This document shows positions 18,380 through 27,173 of a DNA stretch of 64,000 bases, piece by piece. Where the stretch lies: contig NZ_CP076363.1 in assembly GCF_018798885.1 (NCBI RefSeq), positions 124,001 through 188,000 on the forward strand. The letters run 5' to 3'. How positions within the stretch are numbered: position 1 is the first letter of the stretch; every line of letters starts with the position of its first letter. Origin of the DNA: Gemmobacter fulvus. Its GTDB lineage: Bacteria; Pseudomonadota; Alphaproteobacteria; Rhodobacterales; Rhodobacteraceae. The notes beneath the pieces are model-generated. The model saw only the letters and a list, made by a program, of their open reading frames with translations. It made no database searches and had not been told where the DNA came from. The position numbers and the translations under genes were made by a program.

Positions 18380-19189
18380 AACATGCGCCGTTCCATCAGG
18401 CCGATGCCGTGGAGCAGCGCCGCATGGGCATGGCGGAATGTGGCTGGCGCGGACTGTCCGACGGCTGGATGCTGCGGCACCTTGGTGATCTGCACTGGCG
18501 GCTGATCGCGGTCGCGCTTGGCCAGCAGACGACGATCTTTGCCGCTGCCGAAGGCGCGCCGGTCTATGCCGCCTTCGGCGTCATATCCGAACGTATCCTG
18601 CATCCCGCGCGCGCCCGTCCCGGCGCGATGATGACGATTGCCGCGCGCTTGCGGCGTCTGTCGCCCAAACGGCTGGTGTCGTTTCATCACCTGAGCATCG
18701 GTGAGACGCTGTTTGCCGAAGTGACCATGATCACGGCCTTCGTCCGGCACGGTGAGGCGAGCGGCAATGCCCATCTCCCCCGCGCGCAGCCGCAGGGGCA
18801 TCTGGACCTGCTGCCGATGGCGCCGGGAGCGGATCGCGGCTTTGTCGATCAGGCCGCCCGGCTCTATCGTGGCTGGGCGGCGACGGAGCCGCTACCGCGG
18901 CACGAGGTCGATGTCACCCCCCCTGCCCACAACCGATTTCAATGCGGCGGGGCTGCTTGTATTGCGCCAATTATCCCGCGCTGGCAGACCGTGCGGAATG
19001 GCAACTGCGCCCTGACATGGCGCGGCGCCCGCTGGTGGCGCGCGACATCGTCTATCTGGGAATGTCGATCCGGGTGAGTGTGTCACGTCGACCTTAGGAC
19101 ATCATCCACAGACCCCGGACCGGCGCGTGGTCACACTGGCCAGCCGGGGCCGCATCATTGCGAGAATCGTCACCGGCAAATCAGGTTGA
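18376..19189 (+). pseudogene. Frameshifted LnmK/Pnap_2097-type biosynthetic protein gene
   Basis: The first 175 codons (MKHAPF..., GLSDGWMLRHLGDLHWRLIA, SFHHLSIGETLFAEVTMITAFVR) resemble the Pnap_2097/LnmK acyltransferase-decarboxylase family with its double hot-dog fold. Near 18905 the homologous reading moves to another frame (PLPTTDFNAAGLL), and near 18957 to a third (LYCANYPALADRAEW, then RDIVYLGMSIRV). A TAG at 19095 interrupts it. A terminal piece in another frame (RRVVTLASRGRIIARIVTG) ends at 19189. At least three frame changes make a functional product very unlikely. The family assignment is from memory of its motifs. Confidence 0.65.
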
Positions 19190-19208
19190 TTCAGAGACAA
19201 TCCGCCGC

Positions 19209-19236
19209 ATTGTATGCAATCAATTATTGCGTATGA
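19209..19236. promoter_or_regulatory. Dyad-symmetric AT-rich element upstream of the DUF983 gene
   Basis: ATTGTATGCAAT (19209-19220) is a near-palindrome. It is followed after five bases by ATTGCGTAT, so TATGCAAT and ATTGCGTA also form an inverted repeat with one mismatch. The element lies 24-51 bases before the DUF983 start, in the position of an operator or promoter. Several GntR-type repressors bind ATTGTATACAAT-like sites, but no regulator can be assigned. Confidence 0.35.
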
Positions 19237-19259
19237 TTGGGTCATCAGGAGATGAGTCC

Positions 19260-19622
19260 ATGCAAGATGCACCGCGCCACCACAAATCAGCCATCTACCA
19301 CGGCTTCCGGCACAGCTGCCCCAGCTGCGGTCAGGGCAAGCTGTTCAAAAGCTACCTGAAAGTGGCCCACGCCTGCGCCATCTGCGGTCAGAGCTTTACC
19401 GCGCAAAAGGCCGATGATGGCCCGGCCTATTTCACCATCCTGATCATGTGCCATATCGCAGGGTTCATGCTGCATGCGATGATCGTGCATACTGATGTCG
19501 GCCCGTGGCAGACTGCGCTTCTGATCAGTGGCATCGTCATTGCCGGAAGCCTGCTGTTGCTGCCCCGGATCAAGGGGGCGATGATCGGCTGGCAATGGGC
19601 TGACCGGCTGCACGGGTTCTGA
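19260..19622 (+). CDS. DUF983 family membrane protein with zinc-ribbon
   Basis: A 120-residue DUF983 protein. Two cysteine pairs, CPSCGQGKLF and CAICGQSF, form a likely zinc ribbon. Two C-terminal hydrophobic helices (ILIMCHIAGFMLHAMIV and TALLISGIVIAGSLLLLP) make it an inner-membrane protein. The family is common in alphaproteobacteria, but its function is unknown. AGGAG at 19247-19251 sets ATG 19260 with 8-base spacing; an upstream in-frame ATG lacks a site. A strong hairpin terminator follows the stop, so it is probably monocistronic. Confidence 0.85.
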   Translation: MQDAPRHHKSAIYHGFRHSCPSCGQGKLFKSYLKVAHACAICGQSFTAQKADDGPAYFTILIMCHIAGFMLHAMIVHTDVGPWQTALLISGIVIAGSLLLLPRIKGAMIGWQWADRLHGF

Positions 19623-19629
19623 ACCCGCA

Positions 19630-19656
19630 AAACGCCCGCGGCCTACGCGGGCGTTT
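19630..19656 (+). terminator. Hairpin terminator after the DUF983 gene
   Basis: Perfect 11-bp inverted repeat AAACGCCCGCG / CGCGGGCGTTT with a 5-base loop (GCCTA), starting 8 bases after the stop codon. The TTT belongs to the stem and no long T-run follows. The A/T ends make it usable in both directions. Confidence 0.8.
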
Positions 19657-20304
19657 GCTGCTCTGAAAGGCTTTGCTATGCCGACGGCCGTCAACCCGTC
19701 ACCAACCAGCGCAGCGATCTTTTCAACAAAGGCGGCATAGTCGGCAAGCCCGACCGTCAGCCCTTGATGCCTGCGGCGGTCTGGAACTGCTGAAACTCGG
19801 GGGCTGCATCGCGGTGAAATGCGTCATCGCCGAAACGCCAATGGCATGACCATCAGGCGCTGCGGCGCGGACGGCTGATCACATCCTTCGCCACGACAGC
19901 CAAGGCGCGCGCAAACATATCAGATGCACCGCCAAGCGCATTCAACACCGCCACCCCGATGGGTCTCGGAGGCCAATCCATCGCATCCTGGGCCATGCTG
20001 GCAAGGCCGAAGGCTGCAATGCAGGCTCGGCCCAGGTTGAAAAGGATCAACTCATCGCTCCTGCGTTGAAGGGTCTGCGCCTTTTGCCTGCAGTGCGCTT
20101 GCGACAATTTGCATATAATATTCAATCATAATCCAGCGATTGCTTGGTTAATGCCTGATCAATTGTTGGGCATGGCCAACTGTTCAAAACGGGGCTGATC
20201 CAATAGGCTTTGCGCAATCCAATGCCCTGACCCACGCGCTGTGCCTGCCAGCCATCGGACCGGGCCATCCGCCCTGCCCGCGGCGCCTTTCAAGGAGTTT
20301 TCCG
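19657..20304. other. Gene-poor stretch, probably degraded
   Basis: About 650 bases between the terminator and a broken hydrolase gene, with no intact gene I can support. On the minus strand, short open pieces (for example 19853-20125, 90 codons, and fragments around 19690-19850) look weakly protein-like but match no family I know and have no ribosome site. They are probably remnants. The 20090-20160 part is AT-rich. Confidence 0.4.
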
Positions 20305-20587
20305 ATGCCCAACCCCGCGCTCTTGTTCTGATCCATGGCGCGGGCCATGGCGGTTGGCTCTGGGCGCGGGTCCATGACCGGCTGCACGGCAAAGACCACC
20401 GGGTTTTCACCCCGACCCTGACGGGTTTGGGCGAGCGGTCGCATCTGCTGAGCCCCGCTGTCACGCTCGACACCCATGTCGCCGATGTGGTGAACTTGTT
20501 CGAATGGGAAGACCTGACGACGCGGTTCTGGTGGGCCATTTCTATGCGGGCTGGGTGATTTCTGCCGCAATGGAGCGGCACGAATGA
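20305..20587 (+). pseudogene. Truncated, frameshifted alpha/beta-hydrolase (EstC-like)
   Basis: AAGGAG precedes ATG 20305, but that frame stops after eight codons. The homologous reading continues one base off: LVLIHGAGHGGWLWARVHDR and TPTLTGLGERSHLLSP are typical of an alpha/beta-hydrolase N terminus. A second shift near 20515 gives DDAVLVGHFYAGWVISAAME, where the nucleophile elbow GHSYGG has become GHFYAG, losing the Ser. It then stops at 20587, so the C-terminal two thirds, including the rest of the triad, is gone. Two frameshifts, a lost nucleophile and truncation make this a clear pseudogene. Confidence 0.8.
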
Positions 20588-20644
20588 CGCTGCCCCCGGA
20601 GTTGGTCCGGGGGCAGCAGGGCAGTCGTTTTTCCGGCAGTGCCG

Positions 20645-21961
20645 TCAGCGCATGGCCATCGGCAGCCATAGCGCCAGATCCGGCACCAGCGTCAGCAACC
20701 CAATCAGCACCAGCGTGCAGAGAATGAACGGCGCCGAGGCCAGAACCACCTCGCGCATCGTCGTGCCGCGTGGTGCCACACCCAGCATGACGAACAGCAG
20801 CAGCCCGAACGGCGGCGTTGCAAGGCTGAGCTCCAGCGCGAGCAACATGACGATACCGAACCAGACCGGATCAAACCCATAGATCCCGACCAGCGGCATG
20901 AAGATCGGCAGCGTCAGCATCATGATCGACAGCTGATCCATGAACATGCCCAGAATGATCAGGACAATCAGCATGGCCAGCAGCATCGCGTAGGCCGACA
21001 GCTCGAACCCGGTCGAAAACGCGATCAGCCCCTGTGACGCCCCGGAAAAGGCGAGGATCTGTGAAAAGGTGGTGGAGCCGAGAATGATCATCAGCATCAT
21101 CGCCGAGACTTTGACCGAGCCTTGCAGCGCCCGGATGATGACCTGCATGTTCAGCTTGCGATAGGCGGCGGCAAGGATCAGCACCGCTGCCGTGCCGCAG
21201 GCTGCGGATTCTGTCGGCGTGGCCCAGCCCAGCAGGATCATGCCCACCACGGCAAACACCACCAGACCCATCGGCAACACATCGCGGATCAGCCCGCCCA
21301 GCACCTCGTTCAGGCTGTGCTTCTCGGTCTGATAGGGGGGTGCTGCCTCGGGGTCGAGGCGGATCATCAGCCAGATGGTCACGACGTAAAAGATCGCAAG
21401 GATCAGGCCGGGGATCATTCCGGCAATCAGCAGCGCCCCCACGTCGATCCGCGCCAGTGACCCGAGCAGAACCGCCAGAGACGACGGCGGGATGATCATG
21501 GCAAGGCCGCCGGTGGCGATGATCGGGCCCATCACGATGTATTTCTTGTAGCCGCGTTTCAGCATGTCGGGCATCAGCGTGGTGCCCAGCATCGCGGTAT
21601 TGGCCATGGACGAGCCGGACAAGGTGGCAAAGATCGTGCCGCCGCCCACCGTCAGATAGGCCAGCCGCCCTCGGATGCCGCCAAAGCATTTGTCCAGCGC
21701 GTTGAACACGCCGATGGCCAGACCCGAGTGAAACAGCAACTCGCCCATGACCAGAAACAATGGCACCGGCGCCAGCGTGAAGCTGGTCACCGAGACGGTG
21801 GCATTGGTCAGCAATTGCTCGACCCCGGCCATGCCTCCCATCAAGACGATCACCCCCGCCATGTTGATGATCAGAAAGGCCACGGCCACCGGCATGCCCA
21901 GCAGCATCAGCACAACAAGCCCGCCGATCAGAAAGGCGGTCGCTTCATACCATTCCATCAT
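20645..21961 (-). CDS. TRAP transporter large permease (DctM family)
   Basis: A 438-residue multi-helix membrane protein with the features of the 12-TM DctM/TRAP large permease: the N-terminal FLIGGLVVLMLLGMPVAVAF, GTTLMPDMLKRGYKK in the first half, and the terminal PFILCTLVLIGLLTLVPDLALWLP. It imports an organic anion using the sodium or proton gradient with the small permease and periplasmic binding protein encoded just upstream. It starts immediately before the DctQ stop. Its location next to aromatic catabolic genes suggests an aromatic or indolic acid substrate. Confidence 0.93.
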   Translation of the reverse strand: MMEWYEATAFLIGGLVVLMLLGMPVAVAFLIINMAGVIVLMGGMAGVEQLLTNATVSVTSFTLAPVPLFLVMGELLFHSGLAIGVFNALDKCFGGIRGRLAYLTVGGGTIFATLSGSSMANTAMLGTTLMPDMLKRGYKKYIVMGPIIATGGLAMIIPPSSLAVLLGSLARIDVGALLIAGMIPGLILAIFYVVTIWLMIRLDPEAAPPYQTEKHSLNEVLGGLIRDVLPMGLVVFAVVGMILLGWATPTESAACGTAAVLILAAAYRKLNMQVIIRALQGSVKVSAMMLMIILGSTTFSQILAFSGASQGLIAFSTGFELSAYAMLLAMLIVLIILGMFMDQLSIMMLTLPIFMPLVGIYGFDPVWFGIVMLLALELSLATPPFGLLLFVMLGVAPRGTTMREVVLASAPFILCTLVLIGLLTLVPDLALWLPMAMR

Positions 21962-21962
21962 G

Positions 21963-22460
21963 TCAATGCTCCCCCCCGGCGCCGGTATAGCTTTCGCCGC
22001 GCAGGAACATGCGCAGGAACTCTGTTGCCATCAGGGCAAAGCCTGCGGCCATGAACGCATAGAGCAGCCAGCCCGGCAGATCGACCGAGCGCATGTCGAT
22101 GGTGCCGACCTGCCACTGATGCAGGGCGATGCTGCCCGAGACCCAGGCCAGAACCGCCACCGCCAGCGCGGCGATGATAACAACGATCCGGCTCGCCACC
22201 CGCTGCACCGCCGTCGGGGCCAACCCGATGATCGACGAGAGGGACACATGGCCATTGATGCGGACAAGCCAGGGCGCGGCGGCCATGGTGCTGAAAAGCA
22301 GCGCATATTCGACAACGGCGCTAGTGGAGGTCAGTTGTGGAAGCCCAAGGTTGCGGCTGAACACGTCATAGATGATCAGCGCTGTGATGATGGCAAGGCT
22401 GGCGGCACCTGCGGCGGCCAGCCCGATGACGCAGCGGTCATAGAGGCGGAGGAGGGTCAT
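21963..22460 (-). CDS. TRAP transporter small permease (DctQ family)
   Basis: A 165-residue four-helix membrane protein of the DctQ type. It has helices near residues 15-37, 50-68, 90-110 and 130-150, and the conserved IIYDVFSRN segment after helix 1. It partners with DctM and is required for TRAP transport. ATG 22460 is chosen because the sequence MTLLRLYDRC begins like other DctQ proteins; the frame is open a further 18 codons into the dctP gene. Confidence 0.88.
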   Translation of the reverse strand: MTLLRLYDRCVIGLAAAGAASLAIITALIIYDVFSRNLGLPQLTSTSAVVEYALLFSTMAAAPWLVRINGHVSLSSIIGLAPTAVQRVASRIVVIIAALAVAVLAWVSGSIALHQWQVGTIDMRSVDLPGWLLYAFMAAGFALMATEFLRMFLRGESYTGAGGEH

Positions 22461-22510
22461 AGGAATGTCCTGGCAAGGGACCGGGTCCGAAGACCCGGTG
22501 CTTGGCGAAA

Positions 22511-23521
22511 TCAACGCGAGAAATAGAGCGCACGCAGTTCATCGGCATAGGGCGACCCCGAAGCCTTCAGGCGGTTCCACACCGCATCATGCGCCGCGTC
22601 GACATAGGCCTTGCCAGCCTCGCCTTCGATCCTGGCGACCTTCATGCCATTCGCTTCAAAGCGGGCATTCACGTCGGCTGTCAGCTTTTGCCATTCGGTA
22701 TAGCCGCTGGCCTCGAATTCGATCGCCACTTCAGACAGGATCCGGCGCGCATCCTCGCTGAGCGCCGACCATTTTGCGGGCGCGATATAGATGCCAAGAT
22801 CAGATTGCAGGAAGCCCGGATCAACCCGGTATTTCAGGAAACGGTCCCAGTTCCAGCCTTCAATGGCAGAGGGCGGATAGCCCAGACCGTCAAAGGTGCC
22901 GCGCTCCAGCCCGGTATAGACATCCGGCACCGGAATGCTGACCGGCACCGCACCGAGGCTTTCATAAAAGGCGTTATAGAGCGGCGAGGCGCGCAGGCGC
23001 TTGCCGGTCAGATCAAGCTGGCCATCCGCCGTGCGGGCTGGTTCCTCCAGCAGATAGATGTGCAGCGGTGCGGCCGGGGCAAAGCGGGCCAGCACATGAA
23101 TGTTCAGCTTTTCCGCTGCGGCCTTCTGCATCAGGGCAAAGCCGCCATTCGCGCGCGAAACGGTCGGTTCAAGGTCGCTGCCGACCCAGGCATCGGCCTC
23201 GGGCATGGAGCCGAGCGCATAGCTGATCGGGCCGAAGGTCATGTCGATGACGCCGCGCCCTACGGCTTCGATCTGCTGCATGCCCGGAACGATTTCCGGC
23301 CCGCCCACCACGTCGATCCGCACGATACCTTTGCCACGCTCATTCACCGCTTCGGCAAAGCGGCTGTAGAACTGGGTGGTATTGTCGCTGGAGGGAAAGG
23401 CGGTGAGCGAGCGCAGCACGTCCTCGGCCAGTGCTGCCGTGCCGCTCAGGGCGCCGACGGCAACGGCGGCAAGAGCAAGCGCGGCATGGCGCAGTCTGTG
23501 GGTGGGGGGGAAAGCGGTCAT
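22511..23521 (-). CDS. TRAP transporter periplasmic substrate-binding protein (DctP family)
   Basis: A 336-residue binding protein, first gene of the TRAP operon. A signal peptide is present (about residues 1-33, HAALALAAVAVGALSGTAALA). The mature part shows the DctP pattern with LTGKRLRASPLYNAFYESLG and VYTGLERGTFDGLGYP, where the substrate-carboxylate Arg usually lies. ATG 23521 has AGGAG seven bases upstream. A regulatory motif shared with the aldehyde dehydrogenase gene lies about 70 bases before the start. The ligand is probably an organic acid related to the catabolic cluster. Confidence 0.9.
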   Translation of the reverse strand: MTAFPPTHRLRHAALALAAVAVGALSGTAALAEDVLRSLTAFPSSDNTTQFYSRFAEAVNERGKGIVRIDVVGGPEIVPGMQQIEAVGRGVIDMTFGPISYALGSMPEADAWVGSDLEPTVSRANGGFALMQKAAAEKLNIHVLARFAPAAPLHIYLLEEPARTADGQLDLTGKRLRASPLYNAFYESLGAVPVSIPVPDVYTGLERGTFDGLGYPPSAIEGWNWDRFLKYRVDPGFLQSDLGIYIAPAKWSALSEDARRILSEVAIEFEASGYTEWQKLTADVNARFEANGMKVARIEGEAGKAYVDAAHDAVWNRLKASGSPYADELRALYFSR

Positions 23522-23591
23522 GGTCATTCTCCTGTCGGATACGTTTTTTATGGGTGCAATGCAGTTGATCCGCATTGATATGTTACGCTAG

Positions 23592-23609
23592 CACGTGACT
23601 TTTCATGTA
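23592..23609 (-). promoter_or_regulatory. Conserved regulatory motif upstream of the TRAP operon
   Basis: On the minus strand this reads TACATGAAAAGTCACGTG. It is 15/18 identical to TACATGAAATAGCACGTG at 27174-27191, upstream of the aldehyde dehydrogenase gene. Both lie 40-75 bases before the start codon they would control, in the same orientation relative to it. CACGTG is itself palindromic. A shared regulator is the simplest explanation. Confidence 0.55.
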
Positions 23610-23657
23610 TTATTGCGAAGTTTGCAAAACACACTTCTTCGTGCTGCGAGGTTGGTA

Positions 23658-24641
23658 TCAGGAGCCCGCGCAGCATTCAGCGGCGGGTTCCGGCATGATC
23701 TGCGGCGCGCGCCCTGCCCCGGTCAGATGGCTTCCCCATTGGGTTTCAAAGGCATTTTCACGAAAATGCGCCACCAGCGCGTCGATGAACAGGCGCGCGC
23801 GCATAGGCAGGAAGCTGCGGGTCGGATAGGCGACATTCATCGTCAGCCCGCGCGGCACCCAGTCCGGCAAGATCGGCACCAGACGCCCGGCGCGCAGATC
23901 GTCGTGGATGATATAGGCGGGCTGAATCAGGATCCCCATGCCCCCCAAGGCCGCGTCGCGCAGGATCTGCCCGTCATTGGCCACCAGATCGCCGCTCACG
24001 TGCTGGCGGCATGTTCTGGTGCTGTCGGTCAGGGTCAGTACATCCCAATCCTCTGCCAGCGAATAGAGCAGCAGGCGGTGCCTTTGCAGATCTTCGGGGG
24101 TTTCGGGCGTGCCGTGCTGGTCAAGATAGGCCGGAGCGGCGGCCAGCACGCGTGGCACCTCGGCCAGTTTGCGGATGGTCACCGAACTGTCCGCCTCGGC
24201 TCGCCGGGTGCGGATCGCAAGATCAAGGCCGTTTTCGATGATGTCGCAGTAACGGTTCGAGGCCTGAAGCTCGATCCGCACCAAGGGATAGCGCGCCTTG
24301 TAGGCGTGAATGACCGGCATCAGATGCAATAGCGCAAAGGACAGCGAGGCGCCGATCCGCAATGTGCCAAAGGGTTCGGCGGCGCCACGGATCACGCTTT
24401 CCTCGGCCTCGCGCAGGCTGTTGAGGATTTCGCGCACATTCTGGGCAAAGCTTTCACCTTCCGAGGTCAGCGACATCTGCCGGGTGGTGCGCTGCACCAG
24501 CCGCACGCCCAGCCGGGTTTCCAGCGCCGAAAGGGTGCGGCTGACCCCGGACACCGACAGGCCCAGCACCTCGGAGGCGCGGGTCAGGTTTGCCTCTTCC
24601 GCAATGGCCGAAAAGATCTGAAGCTCTGTAATCCGGTCCAT
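23658..24641 (-). CDS. LysR-family transcriptional regulator
   Basis: A 327-residue LysR-type regulator. The N-terminal winged helix is clear (EANLTRASEVLGLSVSGVSRTLSALETRLGVRL, split here as residues about 15-47), followed by the periplasmic-binding-like effector domain. The start could be ATG 24641 (MDRITELQIF, the usual LysR opening) or 24653. A perfect 20-bp palindrome ends only about 8-20 bases upstream, which suggests self-control. It lies directly upstream of the TRAP operon and divergent from the Dabb-maleylacetate reductase operon, so it probably controls both. Confidence 0.88.
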   Translation of the reverse strand: MDRITELQIFSAIAEEANLTRASEVLGLSVSGVSRTLSALETRLGVRLVQRTTRQMSLTSEGESFAQNVREILNSLREAEESVIRGAAEPFGTLRIGASLSFALLHLMPVIHAYKARYPLVRIELQASNRYCDIIENGLDLAIRTRRAEADSSVTIRKLAEVPRVLAAAPAYLDQHGTPETPEDLQRHRLLLYSLAEDWDVLTLTDSTRTCRQHVSGDLVANDGQILRDAALGGMGILIQPAYIIHDDLRAGRLVPILPDWVPRGLTMNVAYPTRSFLPMRARLFIDALVAHFRENAFETQWGSHLTGAGRAPQIMPEPAAECCAGS

Positions 24642-24660
24642 AGGCACACCCATCGTCAAT

Positions 24661-24680
24661 TTACAGTAATATTACTGTAA
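24661..24680. promoter_or_regulatory. Perfect 20-bp palindromic operator (site A)
   Basis: TTACAGTAATATTACTGTAA is a perfect 20-bp palindrome between the divergent LysR gene and the Dabb/maleylacetate reductase operon. It is 17/20 identical to a site at 32887-32906 upstream of the iacH-like gene. Position and symmetry fit binding of a dimeric regulator such as LysR, MarR or GntR. Confidence 0.7.
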
Positions 24681-24837
24681 CAGGCTTGCGGCGAATCAGC
24701 TACATTTGTTTGGCAGCCATGAATCTTTGCTGAGCCTGCAAGAATGTTTCGCAAATTGCGTGATTTATCCTGCAATTATGCGGTGCAACTGTAGTGCATC
24801 CGGGGTTGGCCCGGCCCGTCTGATACCGGAGCACCCT

Positions 24838-25194
24838 ATGACCGACACCAAGGATTTGCCGATCTGCCACATCGTGATGTGGGATGTCGCTGGCAACTCT
24901 GATGCCGAAAAACGCGCCGCCGTCGAAACGGTCCGCGCCGAGTTCGAGGCGCTGCGCGGCTGCATCCCGGGGATGACCCGGCTGGAGATCGGCGTGGATA
25001 TCAGCGGCGTCGACTATGCCTGCGACATGCTGCTGCTGAGCGAGTTCGACAGCGAAGCGGCGCTGGCGGCCTATGCGGCCCACCCCGCACATCTGGCCGT
25101 GCGCGACCGGCTGACCGGGGTGCGGATCGCCCGGCATCAGGTGGATTTTCCGATACACCGCCCGCTGAACACAAAGGAGACAGCCGGTGATTGA
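24838..25194 (+). CDS. Dabb-family (stress-responsive alpha-beta barrel) protein
   Basis: A 118-residue Dabb-domain protein: the opening CHIVMWDVAG, the ending YAAHPAHLAVRDRL and the short ferredoxin-like dimeric fold are typical. Members often sit in aromatic catabolic operons, some as cyclases or dimeric accessory proteins; the function here is unknown. CGGAG lies upstream of ATG 24838. The 3' end overlaps the maleylacetate reductase start by eight bases, so it is the first gene of that operon. Confidence 0.82.
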   Translation: MTDTKDLPICHIVMWDVAGNSDAEKRAAVETVRAEFEALRGCIPGMTRLEIGVDISGVDYACDMLLLSEFDSEAALAAYAAHPAHLAVRDRLTGVRIARHQVDFPIHRPLNTKETAGD

Positions 25195-26254
25195 GCAAGG
25201 TTTTGTCTATAGTGGCAACCCCGCGCGGGTGGTTTTCGGCTTTGGCACCACTGCGGCGCTGCCCGAGGAGATGGCCCGTCTGGGCACCCGCCGCGCGCTG
25301 ATCCTGACCACCCCGGCGCAAGAGGATGCGGGGCAAAAGCTGGCCGATCTGCTGGGCGAGACTGCGGTCGGCGTCTTTCCGGGCGCGGTCATGCACACGC
25401 CGGTGGATGTCAGCGATCTTGCCGCCGACCGGGCGCGGCAGATCAAGGCGGATGTGGTGGTGGCGATCGGCGGCGGCTCCACCACCGGGCTGGGCAAGGC
25501 GATTGCGCTGCGCACCGGCCTGCCACAGATCGTGCTGCCCACCACCTATGCCGGGTCAGAGATGACGCCGATCCTGGGCGAAACCTCGGGCGGGCAAAAG
25601 CGCACGCAGACAACGGCAAAGGTGCTGCCACAGGTGGTGATCTATGATGTGGAACACACCATGGGCCTGCCCGTGGCGCTGTCGGGCGCCAGCGGCATCA
25701 ACGCCATCGCCCATGCCGTCGAGGCGCTGTATGCGCGCGAGGCCAATCCGGTGATCAGCCTGATGGCGGCGGAAGGCATCGGCGCGCTGGCCCGCGGCCT
25801 GCCCGCCATCGCGCAGGATCCGGCGAACCGCAAGGCCCGGGCCGATGCGCTTTATGGTGCTTGGCTCTGCGGGATCTGCCTGGGGTCGGTGGGCATGGCA
25901 CTGCATCACAAGCTGTGTCACACGCTTGGCGGCTCGTTCGATCTGCCCCATGCCGAAACCCATACGCTGATCCTTCCACATGCGCTGGCCTACAACGCGC
26001 CCGCCGCGCCTGAGGCGATGGCACGTCTGCGCACCGTGCTGGGCGCGGATCCGGCTTTGGCACTGTTTGATCTGGGTCGCGCTGTCGGCGCGCCCGCGTC
26101 GCTTGCGGCGCTGGGAATGCCCGCTGACGGAATCGCGCGCGCCGTCGACCTGGCGCTGTCGAACCCCTATTGGAACCCCCGTCCGCTGGAACGCGACGCC
26201 CTGACCGCGCTGATCCAGCGCGCTCATGCGGGTGCTCCGCCGCTTGCCGCCTGA
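25187..26254 (+). CDS. Maleylacetate reductase (iron-containing alcohol dehydrogenase family)
   Basis: A 355-residue type-III (iron-type) dehydrogenase with the features of maleylacetate reductase, which reduces maleylacetate to 3-oxoadipate with NAD(P)H in hydroxyquinol, resorcinol and chlorocatechol pathways. It shows GGGSTTGLGKAIAL near residues 92-105, PTTYAGSEMTPI near 117-128, and the metal-site-like region HHKLCHTLGGSFDLPHAETH. Translation probably starts at GTG 25187, preceded by AAGGAG. The next gene encodes the ring-cleavage dioxygenase that makes its substrate, which supports the assignment. Confidence 0.9.
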   Translation: MIEQGFVYSGNPARVVFGFGTTAALPEEMARLGTRRALILTTPAQEDAGQKLADLLGETAVGVFPGAVMHTPVDVSDLAADRARQIKADVVVAIGGGSTTGLGKAIALRTGLPQIVLPTTYAGSEMTPILGETSGGQKRTQTTAKVLPQVVIYDVEHTMGLPVALSGASGINAIAHAVEALYAREANPVISLMAAEGIGALARGLPAIAQDPANRKARADALYGAWLCGICLGSVGMALHHKLCHTLGGSFDLPHAETHTLILPHALAYNAPAAPEAMARLRTVLGADPALALFDLGRAVGAPASLAALGMPADGIARAVDLALSNPYWNPRPLERDALTALIQRAHAGAPPLAA

Positions 26255-26264
26255 GGAGACCGAC

Positions 26265-27113
26265 ATGAGCTATCTTTCCGAAGGCAATTCTGTCGAAACG
26301 GTCAACGCCCGGATGAGCGCTGCCAGCGATGCGCGGCTGCGGCGGGTCATGGCATCGCTGGTCACGCATCTGCATGGCTTCATCAAGGATGTCGAACTGA
26401 CCGAAGCCGAATGGGAGACCGCCATCGGTTTTCTGACCCGCACCGGCCAGATGTGCGGCGACGCCCGGCAGGAGTTCATCCTTCTGTCGGATGCGCTGGG
26501 GGTATCCATGCTGGTCGATGCGATCAACCATCGCGCGCCCGAGGGGGCCACCGACTCCACCGTTTTTGGCCCGTTCCATGTCGAAGGCGCGCCCGAACTG
26601 CCGATGGGCACCTGCATCAGTCTGGATGGCAAGGGCGAGATCTGCCTCTACCAAGGGCATGTGCTGGATCTGGACGGCAAGCCGATTGCCGATGCGCTGG
26701 TCGATGTCTGGTCTGACAATGCCGACGGGTTCTATGATGTGCAGCAGCCCGATCTGCAACCGAAGTGGAACAATCGCGGCGTATTCCGCACCGGCCCCGA
26801 CGGGTCTTATGCCTTTCGCGGCATCAAGCCGGTGTCCTATCCAATCCCCGATGATGGCCCGGTGGGGCAAATGCTGGGCGCGCTTGGCCGACATCCGTGG
26901 CGGCCCGCGCATATGCACTTCCGGGTGACGGCACCCGGCCATGCGCGGTTGATCACCCATATCTTTGTCGGCGGGGATAGCTATCTGACCTCCGACGCGG
27001 TGTTCGGGGTCAAGGCCTCGCTGATTGCCGATTTCCTGCCGGTGCACAGCCCCACCGAGCAATGGCGCACCGATTTCAACTTTGTCCTGCGGCCGACAAC
27101 CAACCCCGCCTGA
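26265..27113 (+). CDS. Hydroxyquinol 1,2-dioxygenase (intradiol ring-cleavage)
   Basis: A 282-residue intradiol dioxygenase. The N-terminal helical dimerisation domain (TEAEWETAIGFLTRTGQMC, residues about 45-63) precedes the catalytic beta-sandwich. The Fe(III) ligands are visible: Tyr in GFYDVQ, Tyr in KPVSYPIP, and two His in HPWRPAHMHF. Family members cleave hydroxyquinol (some also catechol) to maleylacetate. Pairing with maleylacetate reductase, ten bases upstream in the same operon, favours hydroxyquinol over catechol. GAGGAG lies seven bases before ATG 26265. Confidence 0.9.
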   Translation: MSYLSEGNSVETVNARMSAASDARLRRVMASLVTHLHGFIKDVELTEAEWETAIGFLTRTGQMCGDARQEFILLSDALGVSMLVDAINHRAPEGATDSTVFGPFHVEGAPELPMGTCISLDGKGEICLYQGHVLDLDGKPIADALVDVWSDNADGFYDVQQPDLQPKWNNRGVFRTGPDGSYAFRGIKPVSYPIPDDGPVGQMLGALGRHPWRPAHMHFRVTAPGHARLITHIFVGGDSYLTSDAVFGVKASLIADFLPVHSPTEQWRTDFNFVLRPTTNPA

Positions 27114-27173
27114 TGCCTGCAATTTGGGCAGGGGGATGGCCCCCGGTGCGCTTTGGCACGGCCCGCCTGATAT

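Noticed and set aside
19853-20125. A 90-codon minus-strand open frame
   Set aside because: No ribosome site, no family I recognise and surrounded by decayed sequence; kept only as part of the degraded-region note.
26265-27113. Calling the intradiol enzyme catechol 1,2-dioxygenase (CatA)
   Set aside because: No catB or catC (muconate pathway) genes are present and maleylacetate reductase is adjacent, so hydroxyquinol is the better substrate; some overlap of specificity is possible.
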